Below, piece after piece: positions 1 to 6,336 of a stretch of DNA of 12,142 nucleotides; the stretch's first letter is position 1; each line of letters opens with the position of its first letter. The stretch is taken from assembly GCA_030147905.1 (NCBI GenBank), contig JASBUM010000237.1, positions 1 to 12,142 of the forward strand, read 5' to 3'. The stretch comes from Acidimangrovimonas sp. (GTDB lineage Bacteria > Pseudomonadota > Alphaproteobacteria > Rhodobacterales > Rhodobacteraceae). The position numbers and the translations under genes are program-made. The notes under the pieces were generated by a model. That model made no database searches, had not been told where the DNA came from, and saw nothing but the letters and a program-made list of their open reading frames with translations.

Positions 1-135
1 CATCGTTCGGTGGCGGTGGCGGAAAAACTCGCGGCGGTCCTTGCACAGGCCGGTTGGCAGGTGTCTAAACGGCACCGGGAACTTGAACGCCGGGCAGGAT
101 ATGTCCCGGACAAGCGGCAGGACGAACAGACGTGA
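1..135 (+). CDS. rapZ: RapZ (RNase adapter / nucleotide-binding protein), C-terminal fragment
   Basis: Only the last 44 codons are present; the gene enters from the left edge and stops at TGA 133-135. The fragment begins with [10 protein letters not shown], matching the RapZ C-terminal domain, where a GCTGGxHRS motif precedes this point, and ends with a basic stretch ([10 protein letters not shown]) like the RNA-binding tail of enteric RapZ. In E. coli RapZ controls GlmZ sRNA decay and so amino-sugar synthesis; in alphaproteobacteria its exact role is less settled. The following EIIA and HPr genes are the classical neighbours, in the order hprK-rapZ-EIIA-ptsH, and strengthen the call. Its stop codon overlaps the GTG start of the next gene (132-135), suggesting translational coupling. 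Catalytic or Walker motifs lie outside the window. Confidence 0.88.
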   Translation, partial: HRSVAVAEKLAAVLAQAGWQVSKRHRELERRAGYVPDKRQDEQT

Positions 136-533
136 TCGGAATCGTGATCGTCGCTCATGGCGGGCTTGCGCGGGAATATCTCGCAGCGGTCGAACATGTG
201 GTGGGCAAACAGGCCGGGATACGGGCGATCTCGATCGAGGACGTTCATGACCGGGCCGCGAAGCAGCGCGAGATCTGCCAGGCCGCCGACGAGGTCGACG
301 ACGGATCGGGCGTGGTCGTGGTGACCGACATGTTCGGGGGCACGCCCTCGAACCTGAGCCTGCCGGCCTGCGTGGCCATGGATCGCCGCATTGTGTATGG
401 CGCAAACCTGCCGATGCTGGTCAAACTCGCGAAGTCGCGCAAGATGAACGTGGCCGAAGCCGTTGCATGTGCCCTCGATGCCGGGCGAAAATACATCAAT
501 TCGATCGATCTCGGCAGGGAACAGGACACCTGA
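132..533 (+). CDS. PTS EIIA-Man (EIIA fructose/mannose-type) regulatory protein
   Basis: A 133-residue protein, the length of a free-standing EIIA-Man domain. The N-terminus [10 protein letters not shown] places the phospho-acceptor at His9. A conserved DMFGGTPSN loop covers residues 66-74, and GANLPML (90-96) matches the family's later NLPML segment. It should accept phosphate from HPr; without any EIIB/EIIC gene nearby it probably regulates rather than transports sugar, as inferred for truncated alphaproteobacterial PTS systems. The GTG start at 132 overlaps the rapZ stop by four bases, with AGGA at 119-122 as a likely ribosome site. Its own stop overlaps the ptsH ATG (TGATG, 531-535). Symbols such as manX or ptsM are used loosely for this family, so none is given. 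Confidence 0.93.
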   Translation: MIGIVIVAHGGLAREYLAAVEHVVGKQAGIRAISIEDVHDRAAKQREICQAADEVDDGSGVVVVTDMFGGTPSNLSLPACVAMDRRIVYGANLPMLVKLAKSRKMNVAEAVACALDAGRKYINSIDLGREQDT

Positions 534-802
534 TGACAGAACGGGTCTTGCGGATTGTCAACGAGAAGGGGCTTCATGCGCGTGCCTCGGCGAAATTCGT
601 GGAAGTGGTCGAGGCGCATGACGCGAGTGCCCAGGTTTCGCGCGACGGAATCACGGTTTCGGGCGATTCGATCATGGGTTTGCTGATGCTGGCCGCCTCG
701 CGCGGCTCGACGATAGAGCTGCGTACCAGCGGTGCGCAGGCCGATGAACTTGCCGCAGCGTTGGAGGCACTGGTCGCCGATCGTTTCGGCGAAGAATTCT
801 AA
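533..802 (+). CDS. ptsH: HPr phosphocarrier protein
   Basis: An 89-residue HPr, the usual length. The motif GLHARA puts the PEP-dependent phosphorylation site at His15, with Arg17 beside it. GDSIMGLLML places Ser46 exactly where HPr kinase/phosphorylase acts, so both phosphorylation inputs look intact. It would carry phosphate from Enzyme I to the EIIA encoded just upstream; Ser46 links it to HprK, whose gene usually lies just before rapZ and would be outside the window. The ATG at 533 overlaps the EIIA stop, with AGGA at 523-526. An in-frame ATG at 467 would add 22 residues inside the EIIA coding region and is not credible. The acyltransferase gene follows within 20 bases. Confidence 0.95.
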   Translation: MTERVLRIVNEKGLHARASAKFVEVVEAHDASAQVSRDGITVSGDSIMGLLMLAASRGSTIELRTSGAQADELAAALEALVADRFGEEF

Positions 803-821
803 AGGCGCGGGCCGAGAGGAC

Positions 822-1700
822 ATGAGAGCCGTGAGTGACTCCGTCCCGAAATCGAACTACGTCGGCGATCCCGATTACACGCCCTACGACAAGCGCCGCC
901 TTTCCTATGCCGGCACCTTCAACGACCCGCGCAAGGTGGCGACGATCCGTACCCTCGAATGGCTGACGGGCAAGATGATCCTGTTGCGCCGGATCCGCCA
1001 TTTCGAGGCGATGGGGCCGGCGCGCGGTCAGGAATTCTGGCAGCGCGTGCTCGATGTCATGGGGATCGACCTGCTGACCCCGCCCGAGCAGATCGCCCGG
1101 ATCCCGCGATCGGGGCCGGTCGTAGTGGTGGCTAACCACCCCCACGGGCTGGTCGACGGGCTGGTCATGGGGCGGCTGGTGGGCCTTGTCCGGCAGGACT
1201 TCAAGATCCTCACCCGTTCGCTGCTGACCGGGATCGAGGAGATCGCCTACAACATGGTTCCGGTGCCCTTCCCGCACGAGGAGGATGCGCTGGAGAAGGG
1301 GCTGGAGATGCGCCGCCTCGCGATGGAGCATCTGCGCGACGGCGGTGTGGTGATCCTGTTTCCCTCGGGCGCGGTGGCGGCCTCGGCAGGCTGGTTCGGA
1401 CCGGCCGTCGAGGCCGAGTGGAATCCCTTCACCGCCAAGATGATCCTCAAGAGCGAAGCGGTGATCCTGCCGATCCGCTTCATGGGACAGAATTCGCGCC
1501 TCTACCAGATCGCCAACCGGCTTTCGCCGACCCTGCGGCAGGGGCTTTTGCTGCACGAGGTCGCGCATGCGCTCGACAAGCCGCAGGCGCCGATCATCGG
1601 TCCCCCCATAGGGCGGGACGTGGTCGCGCAATGGGCCGGAAATCCACGCGGTTTCATGGCCTGGCTGCGGGCGACCACGCTGGCGCTCCGGCCCGAGTGA
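822..1700 (+). CDS. 1-acyl-glycerol-3-phosphate acyltransferase-like (PlsC/LPLAT family) protein
   Basis: A 292-residue protein with the PlsC-type acyltransferase motifs in order. The acceptor motif is NHPHGLVD (residues 105-112), the H-x5-D spacing seen in NHP-type members rather than the HX4D of classical PlsC. FPSG (180-183) stands where family members have FPEG, and a hydrophobic ILPIRFMG segment follows as motif IV. No clear N-terminal signal or transmembrane anchor is visible, so it is probably a peripheral membrane enzyme acylating a glycerol-phosphate or related lipid; the substrate cannot be told. The start is uncertain: ATG 822 sits only one base after GAGAGGA (814-820), while GTG 831 is ten bases after it and may be the real start, giving 289 residues. 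It lies 19 bp after ptsH and is probably in the same operon. Confidence 0.82.
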   Translation: MRAVSDSVPKSNYVGDPDYTPYDKRRLSYAGTFNDPRKVATIRTLEWLTGKMILLRRIRHFEAMGPARGQEFWQRVLDVMGIDLLTPPEQIARIPRSGPVVVVANHPHGLVDGLVMGRLVGLVRQDFKILTRSLLTGIEEIAYNMVPVPFPHEEDALEKGLEMRRLAMEHLRDGGVVILFPSGAVAASAGWFGPAVEAEWNPFTAKMILKSEAVILPIRFMGQNSRLYQIANRLSPTLRQGLLLHEVAHALDKPQAPIIGPPIGRDVVAQWAGNPRGFMAWLRATTLALRPE

Positions 1701-1735
1701 CCGGCCGTATGGCGTCTTGGGGCTTGTCACCCGGG

Positions 1736-1780
1736 GCCGGGCCGGTCAATGTTCGCCCAGCAGTTTCCAACCGGCCCGGC
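1736..1780 (+). promoter_or_regulatory. Perfect 11-bp inverted repeat in the amn leader
   Basis: GCCGGGCCGGT (1736-1746) is repeated as its exact reverse complement ACCGGCCCGGC (1770-1780), separated by 23 bases. The right arm ends one base before the ATG at 1782. In RNA this would form a very stable hairpin over the translation start region, which has no good Shine-Dalgarno sequence. As DNA it could instead be an operator. A TTGTCA at 1724-1729 (five of six matches to a -35 box) lies just upstream, but no convincing -10 follows. Function is inference; the repeat itself is directly seen. Confidence 0.5.
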
Positions 1781-1781
1781 G

Positions 1782-3266
1782 ATGACCCTTTCCGATCCTA
1801 ATCTTCCCGTCCTGACCCCGGCCGTTCCCGAAGCGGAGTTGTTCACCTCGGCCCGAGCCGCCGTCGACCGGCTGGAGGAGCTATACGCCGCCGCCGTCGC
1901 GTTCCTGTCGGAGCATTTCTCGCAAGCCGCGGCCAGGGGCAGGCCCGAGGCACGCTTTCGCGCCTTCTATCCCGAGATCCGCATCACCACGACAAGCTTT
2001 CTCAAGGCCGACAGCCGGCTCAGCTTCGGCTATGTCGCCCATCCCGGCACCTATGCCACGACGATCACCCGCCCGGCGCTGTTTCGCAACTACCTCGAAC
2101 AGCAGATCGACCTGCTGATGACCAGCCATGGCATGCCGGTCCGGATCGGGCCGTCGCAAACGCCGATCCCGGTGCATTTCGCGGTGGCCGACCAGCCCGA
2201 GGTGGTGGTGCCGCAAGAAGGCGCGCTGGACTTCTCGCTGCGCGATGTCTTCGACGTGCCGGACCTGTCCACGACCAACGACGACATCGTCAACGGCCTT
2301 CGGCTTGAGAATGCTGACGGGTCGCGCCCGCTGGCGCCGTTCACCGCCCAGCGGGTGGATTATTCCCTGGCGCGGCTCAGCCATTACACCGCCACCGATC
2401 CGGTGCATTTCCAGAACCACGTCCTGTTCACCAACTACCAGTTCTACATCGAGGAATTCGAAGCCTATGCCCGCGCGGTGCTGGCCGATCCGGAGAGCGG
2501 CTATTCCGCCTTCGTCGGCCCGGGCAATGCCGAGATCACCGCAGCCGACGCGCCGCTCGCGCCCGTCGCCAAGCTGCCGCAGATGCCGACCTATCATCTC
2601 AAGCGGCCGGACGGGCAGGGGGTGACGCTGGTCAATATCGGGGTGGGTCCGTCGAACGCCAAGACCGCGACCGACCATATCGCGGTGCTGCGGCCTCATG
2701 CCTGGCTGATGGTCGGCCATTGCGCGGGGCTGCGCAACAGCCAGAGGCTGGGCGATTTCGTCCTCGCCCACGCCTATCTGCGCGAAGATCATGTTCTCGA
2801 CGACGACCTGCCGGTCTGGGTGCCGATCCCGGCGCTGGCCGAAATCCAGATCGCGCTGCAGGAGGCGGTGGCCGAGATCACGCGGCTGGAAGGTTACGAG
2901 TTGAAGCGGGTGATGCGTACCGGTACGGTGGCCACCATCGACAACCGCAACTGGGAGTTGCGCGACCAGTCCGGGCCGGTGCACCGGCTCAGCCTAAGCC
3001 GCGCAATCGCGCTCGACATGGAAAGCGCCACGATCGCAGCGAACGGCTTTCGTTTCCGCGTGCCCTATGGCACGCTCCTGTGCGTATCCGACAAGCCGCT
3101 TCACGGTGAACTGAAGTTGCCCGGCATGGCCACGGAATTCTATCGCAACCAGGTATCGCGCCATTTGCGCATCGGTGTGCAGGCGATGGAACGGCTGCGC
3201 GACATGCCGTTGGAGCGCATCCACAGCCGGAAATTGAGGAGTTTTGAAGAGACGGCATTCCTTTGA
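1782..3266 (+). CDS. amn: AMP nucleosidase
   Basis: A 494-residue protein matching E. coli Amn (484 residues) along its length from memory. The N-terminal regulatory domain contains FGYVAHPGTY and ITRPALFRNYL; the catalytic nucleoside-phosphorylase-like domain contains NIGVGPSNAKT, LMVGHCAGLR and LAHAYLREDHVLD. DMESATIA begins at residue 412 and SDKPLHGE carries the presumed catalytic acid at Asp437 (Asp428 in E. coli). It hydrolyses AMP to adenine and ribose 5-phosphate in the cytoplasm, and the E. coli enzyme is controlled by ATP and phosphate. I chose ATG 1782 because its residues (MTLSDPNLP) lead straight into the conserved start; an in-frame ATG at 1749 would add 11 residues but lies in the loop of the inverted repeat. 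An 81-bp gap separates it from the acyltransferase, so separate control is plausible. Confidence 0.96.
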   Translation: MTLSDPNLPVLTPAVPEAELFTSARAAVDRLEELYAAAVAFLSEHFSQAAARGRPEARFRAFYPEIRITTTSFLKADSRLSFGYVAHPGTYATTITRPALFRNYLEQQIDLLMTSHGMPVRIGPSQTPIPVHFAVADQPEVVVPQEGALDFSLRDVFDVPDLSTTNDDIVNGLRLENADGSRPLAPFTAQRVDYSLARLSHYTATDPVHFQNHVLFTNYQFYIEEFEAYARAVLADPESGYSAFVGPGNAEITAADAPLAPVAKLPQMPTYHLKRPDGQGVTLVNIGVGPSNAKTATDHIAVLRPHAWLMVGHCAGLRNSQRLGDFVLAHAYLREDHVLDDDLPVWVPIPALAEIQIALQEAVAEITRLEGYELKRVMRTGTVATIDNRNWELRDQSGPVHRLSLSRAIALDMESATIAANGFRFRVPYGTLLCVSDKPLHGELKLPGMATEFYRNQVSRHLRIGVQAMERLRDMPLERIHSRKLRSFEETAFL

Positions 3267-3299
3267 TGTCGCATCCCGCCGCTTTCACGAGGAAAGGGC

Positions 3300-3328
3300 T
3301 TGATTTTGCCCGAAAAACCTAGTGTAGC
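3300..3328 (+). promoter_or_regulatory. Weak candidate promoter for the HU gene
   Basis: TTGATT (3300-3305) and TGTAGC (3323-3328) are separated by 17 bases in the gap between amn and the HU gene. The -35 box has four of six consensus matches and the -10 only three. The surrounding bases are notably A/T-rich for this genome. It is the best sigma-70-like pair I see here, but it is weak. Confidence 0.25.
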
Positions 3329-3376
3329 GGCTCAATTAGCCCATGATGGGCAGGCGAGACCCTGCAGCAAGCGGGG
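3329..3376 (+). promoter_or_regulatory. Structured leader of the HU gene (three short inverted repeats)
   Basis: GGCT-N5-AGCC (3329-3341), the palindrome GCCCATGATGGGC (3339-3351), and CCCTGC-N5-GCGGGG (3360-3376, one G-U pair) follow one another just before the ribosome site GAGGAGA (3384-3390). The first two overlap and could be alternative structures. They may be a folded 5' leader or binding sites; no known riboswitch class is recognised. Confidence 0.3.
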
Positions 3377-3396
3377 CAAGATTGAGGAGACATGCA

Positions 3397-3684
3397 ATGT
3401 CCAAACCGATGACGAAAACCCAGCTTGTTGCGGCACTCGCCGAAGAGATGGGCTCGGACAAGAAATCGGCGAATGCCGCGCTCGAGGCGATCTCGGCGGT
3501 GGTGACCCGCGAAGTCGCCGGCGGCGGCGCAGTCACCCTGCCGGGTCTGGGCAAGATCGCTTGCCGCGCGCGTCCCGAACGTCAGGTCCGCAATCCCGCG
3601 ACCGGCGAACAGATCACCAAGCCGGCCGACAAGGTCGTCAAGATGACTATCGCCAAGGCGCTCAAGGATAGCGTCAACAGCTAA
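3397..3684 (+). CDS. hup: HU family DNA-binding protein
   Basis: A 95-residue basic protein of the HU/IHF fold. The helical N-terminal half starts KTQLVAALAEEMGSDKK; the central turn reads VTLPGLGKIACRARPER; and the DNA-binding arm carries RNPATGE, with the proline that intercalates into DNA in HU and IHF. The C-terminal helix ends KALKDSVNS. It should bind and bend DNA as a nucleoid protein. The start at 3397 is supported by GAGGAGA (3384-3390), six bases away; an in-frame upstream ATG at 3343 lies in the leader and lacks such a site. The N-terminus is a few residues longer than classical HU. It could be either subunit type, and nothing suggests IHF specifically. It appears to be a single-gene unit. 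Confidence 0.93.
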   Translation: MSKPMTKTQLVAALAEEMGSDKKSANAALEAISAVVTREVAGGGAVTLPGLGKIACRARPERQVRNPATGEQITKPADKVVKMTIAKALKDSVNS

Positions 3685-3746
3685 CGCGCCGTCGCCGTCG
3701 TCATCGGCATCGAAGGATGCAGCCTTGCGCGGCCGCAGGGCTCGTG

Positions 3747-3770
3747 TAGGGTCGCCGCTGGGCGGCCCTA
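3747..3770 (+). terminator. Hairpin downstream of the HU gene
   Basis: TAGGGTCGCC (3747-3756) pairs with GGCGGCCCTA (3761-3770) over ten base pairs, including one G-U, closing a GCTG loop. It sits 62 bases after the HU stop and before the transporter gene. No T-run follows on either strand, so it is a terminator-like hairpin rather than a classical intrinsic terminator. It also lies where a -35 box for the next gene would be, so an operator role is possible. Confidence 0.4.
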
Positions 3771-3774
3771 GCCA

Positions 3775-3780
3775 TATAGT
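3775..3780 (+). promoter_or_regulatory. Candidate -10 box for the DMT transporter gene
   Basis: TATAGT matches the sigma-70 -10 consensus in five of six positions. It would start transcription near 3787, about 24 bases before the preferred ATG at 3811. No good -35 box is found at 16-18 bases upstream, where the hairpin lies, so the call is weak. Confidence 0.28.
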
Positions 3781-3810
3781 GGCCGCGTGCCCCCAGTCAG
3801 GGAAAGCCGG

Positions 3811-4755
3811 ATGGATCTGCGCGCGATCGGGATGGGGCTGGCGTTTGCCTTCATGTGGTCTTCGGCCTTCACCTCGGCGCATGTGATCGTGGCGGCGGCG
3901 CCGCCACTCTATGCGCTGGCCCTGCGTTTCCTGGTCTCGGGACTGATTGCGGTGGGGCTGGCGGCCGCGGCGGGGCAGAGCCCGCGCATGGGCCGGGAGC
4001 AATGGCGCGCGACCGCATTGTTCGGAATCTGCCAGAACGTCCTGTATCTGGGTCTCAACTTCATCGCCATGCAGCGGGTGGACGCGTCGCTTGCGGCGAT
4101 CATCGCCTCGACCATGCCGCTTCTGGTCGCGCTGGCGGGCTGGCTATTTCTGGGCGAACGGATCCGGCCGCTGGGTATCGCGGGGCTGTTCGGCGGGCTG
4201 GCCGGGGTCGGCATCATCATGGGGTCCCGGCTGACCGGTGGTGTCGATGTGCCGGGCCTGATCTATTGTGTCCTCGGGGTCATCGCACTGGCATTCGCGA
4301 CGCTGTCGGTGCGGCGCGCCTCGGCCGGGGGCAACCTGTTGATGATCGTGGGGCTACAGATGCTGATCGGCGCGGGCGTGCTTGCGGTTCTGGCAGCGCT
4401 GACGGAAACCCCGACGATCCACTGGAGCTGGCGGCTCGTGCTGGCCTTCGCCTATACCACGCTGATACCCGGTCTCCTGGCCACCTGGGTCTGGTTTCGT
4501 CTGGTGGGCAGGATCGGGGCGATCAGGGCCTCGACCTTCCACTTTCTGAATCCGTTTCTCGGGGTGACGATCGCGGCGGCCCTGTTGGGGGAACGTCTCG
4601 GCCCCGCGGATCTGCTGGGCGTGGCGATCATCGCACTGGGTATCCTGGCGGTCCAGGTCGCCAAGCAGCAGGGCGCGGGTCGGCCGCCCGCGACGGCAAG
4701 GGGCGGCGCCGCAGGGACCATAGGCCGCGGACCGGGCGGCGGCGCGACGCATTGA
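3811..4755 (+). CDS. EamA/DMT superfamily transporter
   Basis: A 314-residue, strongly hydrophobic inner-membrane protein with about ten transmembrane segments, arranged as two EamA repeats of five. The first repeat ends near ALAGWLFLGERIRPLGIAG (about residues 104-122); the second has FHFLNPFLGVTIAAALLGER followed by a last helix. This family exports or exchanges small metabolites such as amino acids; the substrate cannot be read from sequence. ATG 3811 is preferred because AGGG (3799-3802) lies eight bases upstream and because the candidate -10 box at 3775-3780 would leave a GTG at 3787 with almost no leader; that GTG would add eight residues. After the last helix comes a Gly/Ala/Arg-rich tail of about 25 residues with no domain I know. 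It is convergent with aroC. Confidence 0.9.
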   Translation: MDLRAIGMGLAFAFMWSSAFTSAHVIVAAAPPLYALALRFLVSGLIAVGLAAAAGQSPRMGREQWRATALFGICQNVLYLGLNFIAMQRVDASLAAIIASTMPLLVALAGWLFLGERIRPLGIAGLFGGLAGVGIIMGSRLTGGVDVPGLIYCVLGVIALAFATLSVRRASAGGNLLMIVGLQMLIGAGVLAVLAALTETPTIHWSWRLVLAFAYTTLIPGLLATWVWFRLVGRIGAIRASTFHFLNPFLGVTIAAALLGERLGPADLLGVAIIALGILAVQVAKQQGAGRPPATARGGAAGTIGRGPGGGATH

Positions 4756-4789
4756 CTGGGCCCGCCCGCCCGCAGGCCATCGGTTCCTG

Positions 4790-4812
4790 CCGGCTGGTGC
4801 TGGCACGGCCGG
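4790..4812. terminator. Hairpin between the convergent transporter and aroC genes
   Basis: CCGGCTGGTG (4790-4799) pairs with CACGGCCGG (4804-4812), with one bulged G and one G-U pair, closing a CTGG loop. It lies in the 76-bp gap between two converging genes, where a bidirectional terminator is expected. There is no T-run, so it may only slow polymerase or act with Rho. Confidence 0.38.
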
Positions 4813-4831
4813 GACATGCCGCGGGCCGGGT

Positions 4832-5941
4832 TCAGGCGGGGGCGCCGATCGGGCCGCGCAGCCCGCCGGTCTGCCCACGGTCGAGCAGCAGGTGATCGAG
4901 CAGTACGCAAGCCATCATCGCCTCGCCCACCGGTACTGCACGTATGCCCACGCAGGGATCGTGGCGCCCCTTGGTGACGATCTCGGCGGCTTCCCCGTCC
5001 AGCGTGACCGAGCGGCGCGGGCTGAGGATCGACGAGGTTGGCTTGACCGCAAAGCGCACCACCACGTCCTGACCGGTGGCGATCCCGCCAAGGATGCCGC
5101 CGGCCTTGTTCGACAGGTAGCGCGGCCCGTCGGGGCCCATCTCGATCTCGTCGGCGTTCTCGATGCCGGTCAGCGCGGCTGCGCCCATGCCTTCGCCGAT
5201 CTCGACGCCCTTGACCGCGTTGATCGACATCATCGCGGCGGCGAGATCGGCGTCGAGCTTGCCGTAGATCGGGGCGCCAAGGCCCGCGGGCACGCCGCTG
5301 GCCACGATCTCGATCACCGCGCCGGTCGAATTGCCGGCCTTGCGCAGGGCGTCCAGTTCCTCGGCCCAGCTTTCCGCGGCCCGGGCATCGGGGGACCAGA
5401 AGGGGTTGCGCTCGATCTCCTCGGCGTCGAAGCGGGTGCGGTCGATCGCGTGCCGGCCCATCTGGACCATGTAGCCGGTGATCCGGACCGAGGGCGCGAG
5501 ATGTGCAAGCACAGCCCGCGCCACACCGCCCGCGGCCACGCGAGCGGCGGTCTCGCGGGCCGAGGAGCGGCCGCCGCCGCGCGGGTCGCGGATGCCGTAT
5601 TTCTGCCAATAGGTGATGTCGGCATGGCCGGGGCGGAACGTCCGGGCGATCTCGGAATAATCCTTCGACCGCTGGTCGGTATTCTCGATCAGAAGCTGGA
5701 TCGGCGTGCCCGTGGTTTGCCCTTCGTAGATCCCGGACAGGATCTTCACGGCGTCGGGTTCGCGCCGCTGGGTGGTGAAGCGGCTTGTGCCGGGCCGCCG
5801 CCGGTCGAGCCAATGCTGAAGCGCCTCGGCCTCAACGGCGATGCCGGGCGGGCAGCCGTCGACAGTGGCGCCGAGCGCGGGTCCATGGCTCTCACCCCAG
5901 GTGGTTACGCGAAAGAGATGGCCGAAGGTGTTGAGGCTCAT
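4832..5941 (-). CDS. aroC: Chorismate synthase
   Basis: A 369-residue protein of typical length. It starts [20 protein letters not shown], with the family's WGESHG signature at residues 15-20. The second signature [17 protein letters not shown] spans about 122-138, and [17 protein letters not shown] near the C-terminus is the third. The enzyme converts 5-enolpyruvylshikimate 3-phosphate to chorismate using reduced FMN, the last step of the shikimate pathway, in the cytoplasm. ATG at 5941 is chosen because AAGGAG (complement of 5948-5953) lies six bases upstream; an in-frame GTG at 5959 would add six residues, lacks such a site and includes this one. It stands alone on the - strand, about 395 bp downstream of petC, with its own candidate promoter. 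Confidence 0.97.
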   Translation of the reverse strand: MSLNTFGHLFRVTTWGESHGPALGATVDGCPPGIAVEAEALQHWLDRRRPGTSRFTTQRREPDAVKILSGIYEGQTTGTPIQLLIENTDQRSKDYSEIARTFRPGHADITYWQKYGIRDPRGGGRSSARETAARVAAGGVARAVLAHLAPSVRITGYMVQMGRHAIDRTRFDAEEIERNPFWSPDARAAESWAEELDALRKAGNSTGAVIEIVASGVPAGLGAPIYGKLDADLAAAMMSINAVKGVEIGEGMGAAALTGIENADEIEMGPDGPRYLSNKAGGILGGIATGQDVVVRFAVKPTSSILSPRRSVTLDGEAAEIVTKGRHDPCVGIRAVPVGEAMMACVLLDHLLLDRGQTGGLRGPIGAPA

Positions 5942-5970
5942 GGCGGGCTCCTTTGACACGGGGTCTAACG

Positions 5971-5994
5971 GGCGGGTCTAGCGGCGGGTCTAGC
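5971..5994. repeat. Two exact tandem copies of a 12-bp unit upstream of aroC
   Basis: GGCGGGTCTAGC occurs at 5971-5982 and again at 5983-5994. A further GGGTCTA core is at 5961-5967, so the core repeats three times at 12-13 bp spacing. On the - strand each copy reads TAGACC, and the most upstream one doubles as the candidate aroC -10 box. Confidence 0.75.
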
Positions 5995-6015
5995 GGCGGC
6001 GCGCGCGGCTCTCAA
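5987..6015 (-). promoter_or_regulatory. aroC: Candidate aroC promoter
   Basis: Reading the - strand, TTGAGA (6015-6010) and TAGACC (5992-5987) are separated by 17 bases. The -35 box matches the consensus in four of six positions and the -10 in three. Transcription would start near 5980, giving a leader of about 40 bases that contains the strong AAGGAG ribosome site. The position is good and the -10 weak. Confidence 0.35.
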
Positions 6016-6021
6016 GTGGTT

Positions 6022-6043
6022 TCCGGGGGGCGTCCGGGGGGCG
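6022..6043. repeat. Two exact tandem copies of an 11-bp unit
   Basis: TCCGGGGGGCG is found at 6022-6032 and 6033-6043. It lies directly upstream of the candidate -35 box of aroC. The near one-helical-turn period would place both copies on the same face of DNA. It may be a paired protein-binding site, or slippage in a G-rich tract. Confidence 0.7.
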
Positions 6044-6287
6044 CTGCCCGCCCGCGGGCCTCGCGCCCATGGCGGTGCGCGATGGCATGGCGGCACCGGG
6101 AGCCACCGGGCGGCCCCGGGCGGCATCGCATCAGGTGTGGGGCGACGGCGGCTGTCGGGCGCGGGGAGCCGGGCGGATCGGTCGTGCCGGGATCCTGCCT
6201 GGCAGGTGGCCGTCGGCCCGGCCCAGCGCGGCCCGGATCTTCGACCGGCGGGCATACGGGCAGGCCGGCATAGGCAGGTCAGAATTC
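6044..6287. other. Non-coding part of the aroC-petC spacer
   Basis: No credible gene is seen in this very GC-rich stretch. Open frames on both strands translate to Arg/Gly/Pro/Ala-rich sequence without recognisable domains or good ribosome sites. It contains short palindromes: GCCCGCGGGC (6050-6059), CCTGCCTGGCAGG (6194-6206), and two more GGCAGG copies near 6249 and 6273. Their role, if any, is unknown. Confidence 0.5.
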
Positions 6288-6315
6288 GGGCGTAGGGGCT
6301 GTCCGCCCCGCGCCC
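6288..6315 (-). terminator. Strong hairpin after petC, likely end of the petABC transcript
   Basis: GGGCG (6288-6292) pairs with CGCCC (6311-6315), and inside it GGGGC (6295-6299) pairs with GCCCC (6305-6309) around a TGTCC loop; a small 2x1 internal loop separates the two stems. The hairpin starts 21 bases after the petC stop. On the - strand it is followed by GAATTCTG, not a proper T-run, so termination is probable but not of the classical form. Confidence 0.5.
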
Positions 6316-6336
6316 TTCGGGTTCACGGGGTTCGCG

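Noticed and set aside
3319..3395. Possible tRNA, suggested by a D-arm-like GGCTCAATTAGCC
   Set aside because: No acceptor stem, anticodon arm or TTCGA-type T-loop can be fitted in the following bases, and the HU ribosome site begins at 3384.
4452..5813. 453-codon open frame on the - strand overlapping aroC in another frame
   Set aside because: AroC is identified with certainty in the neighbouring frame. This one gives Arg/Pro/Gly-rich sequence and also crosses the convergent transporter gene.
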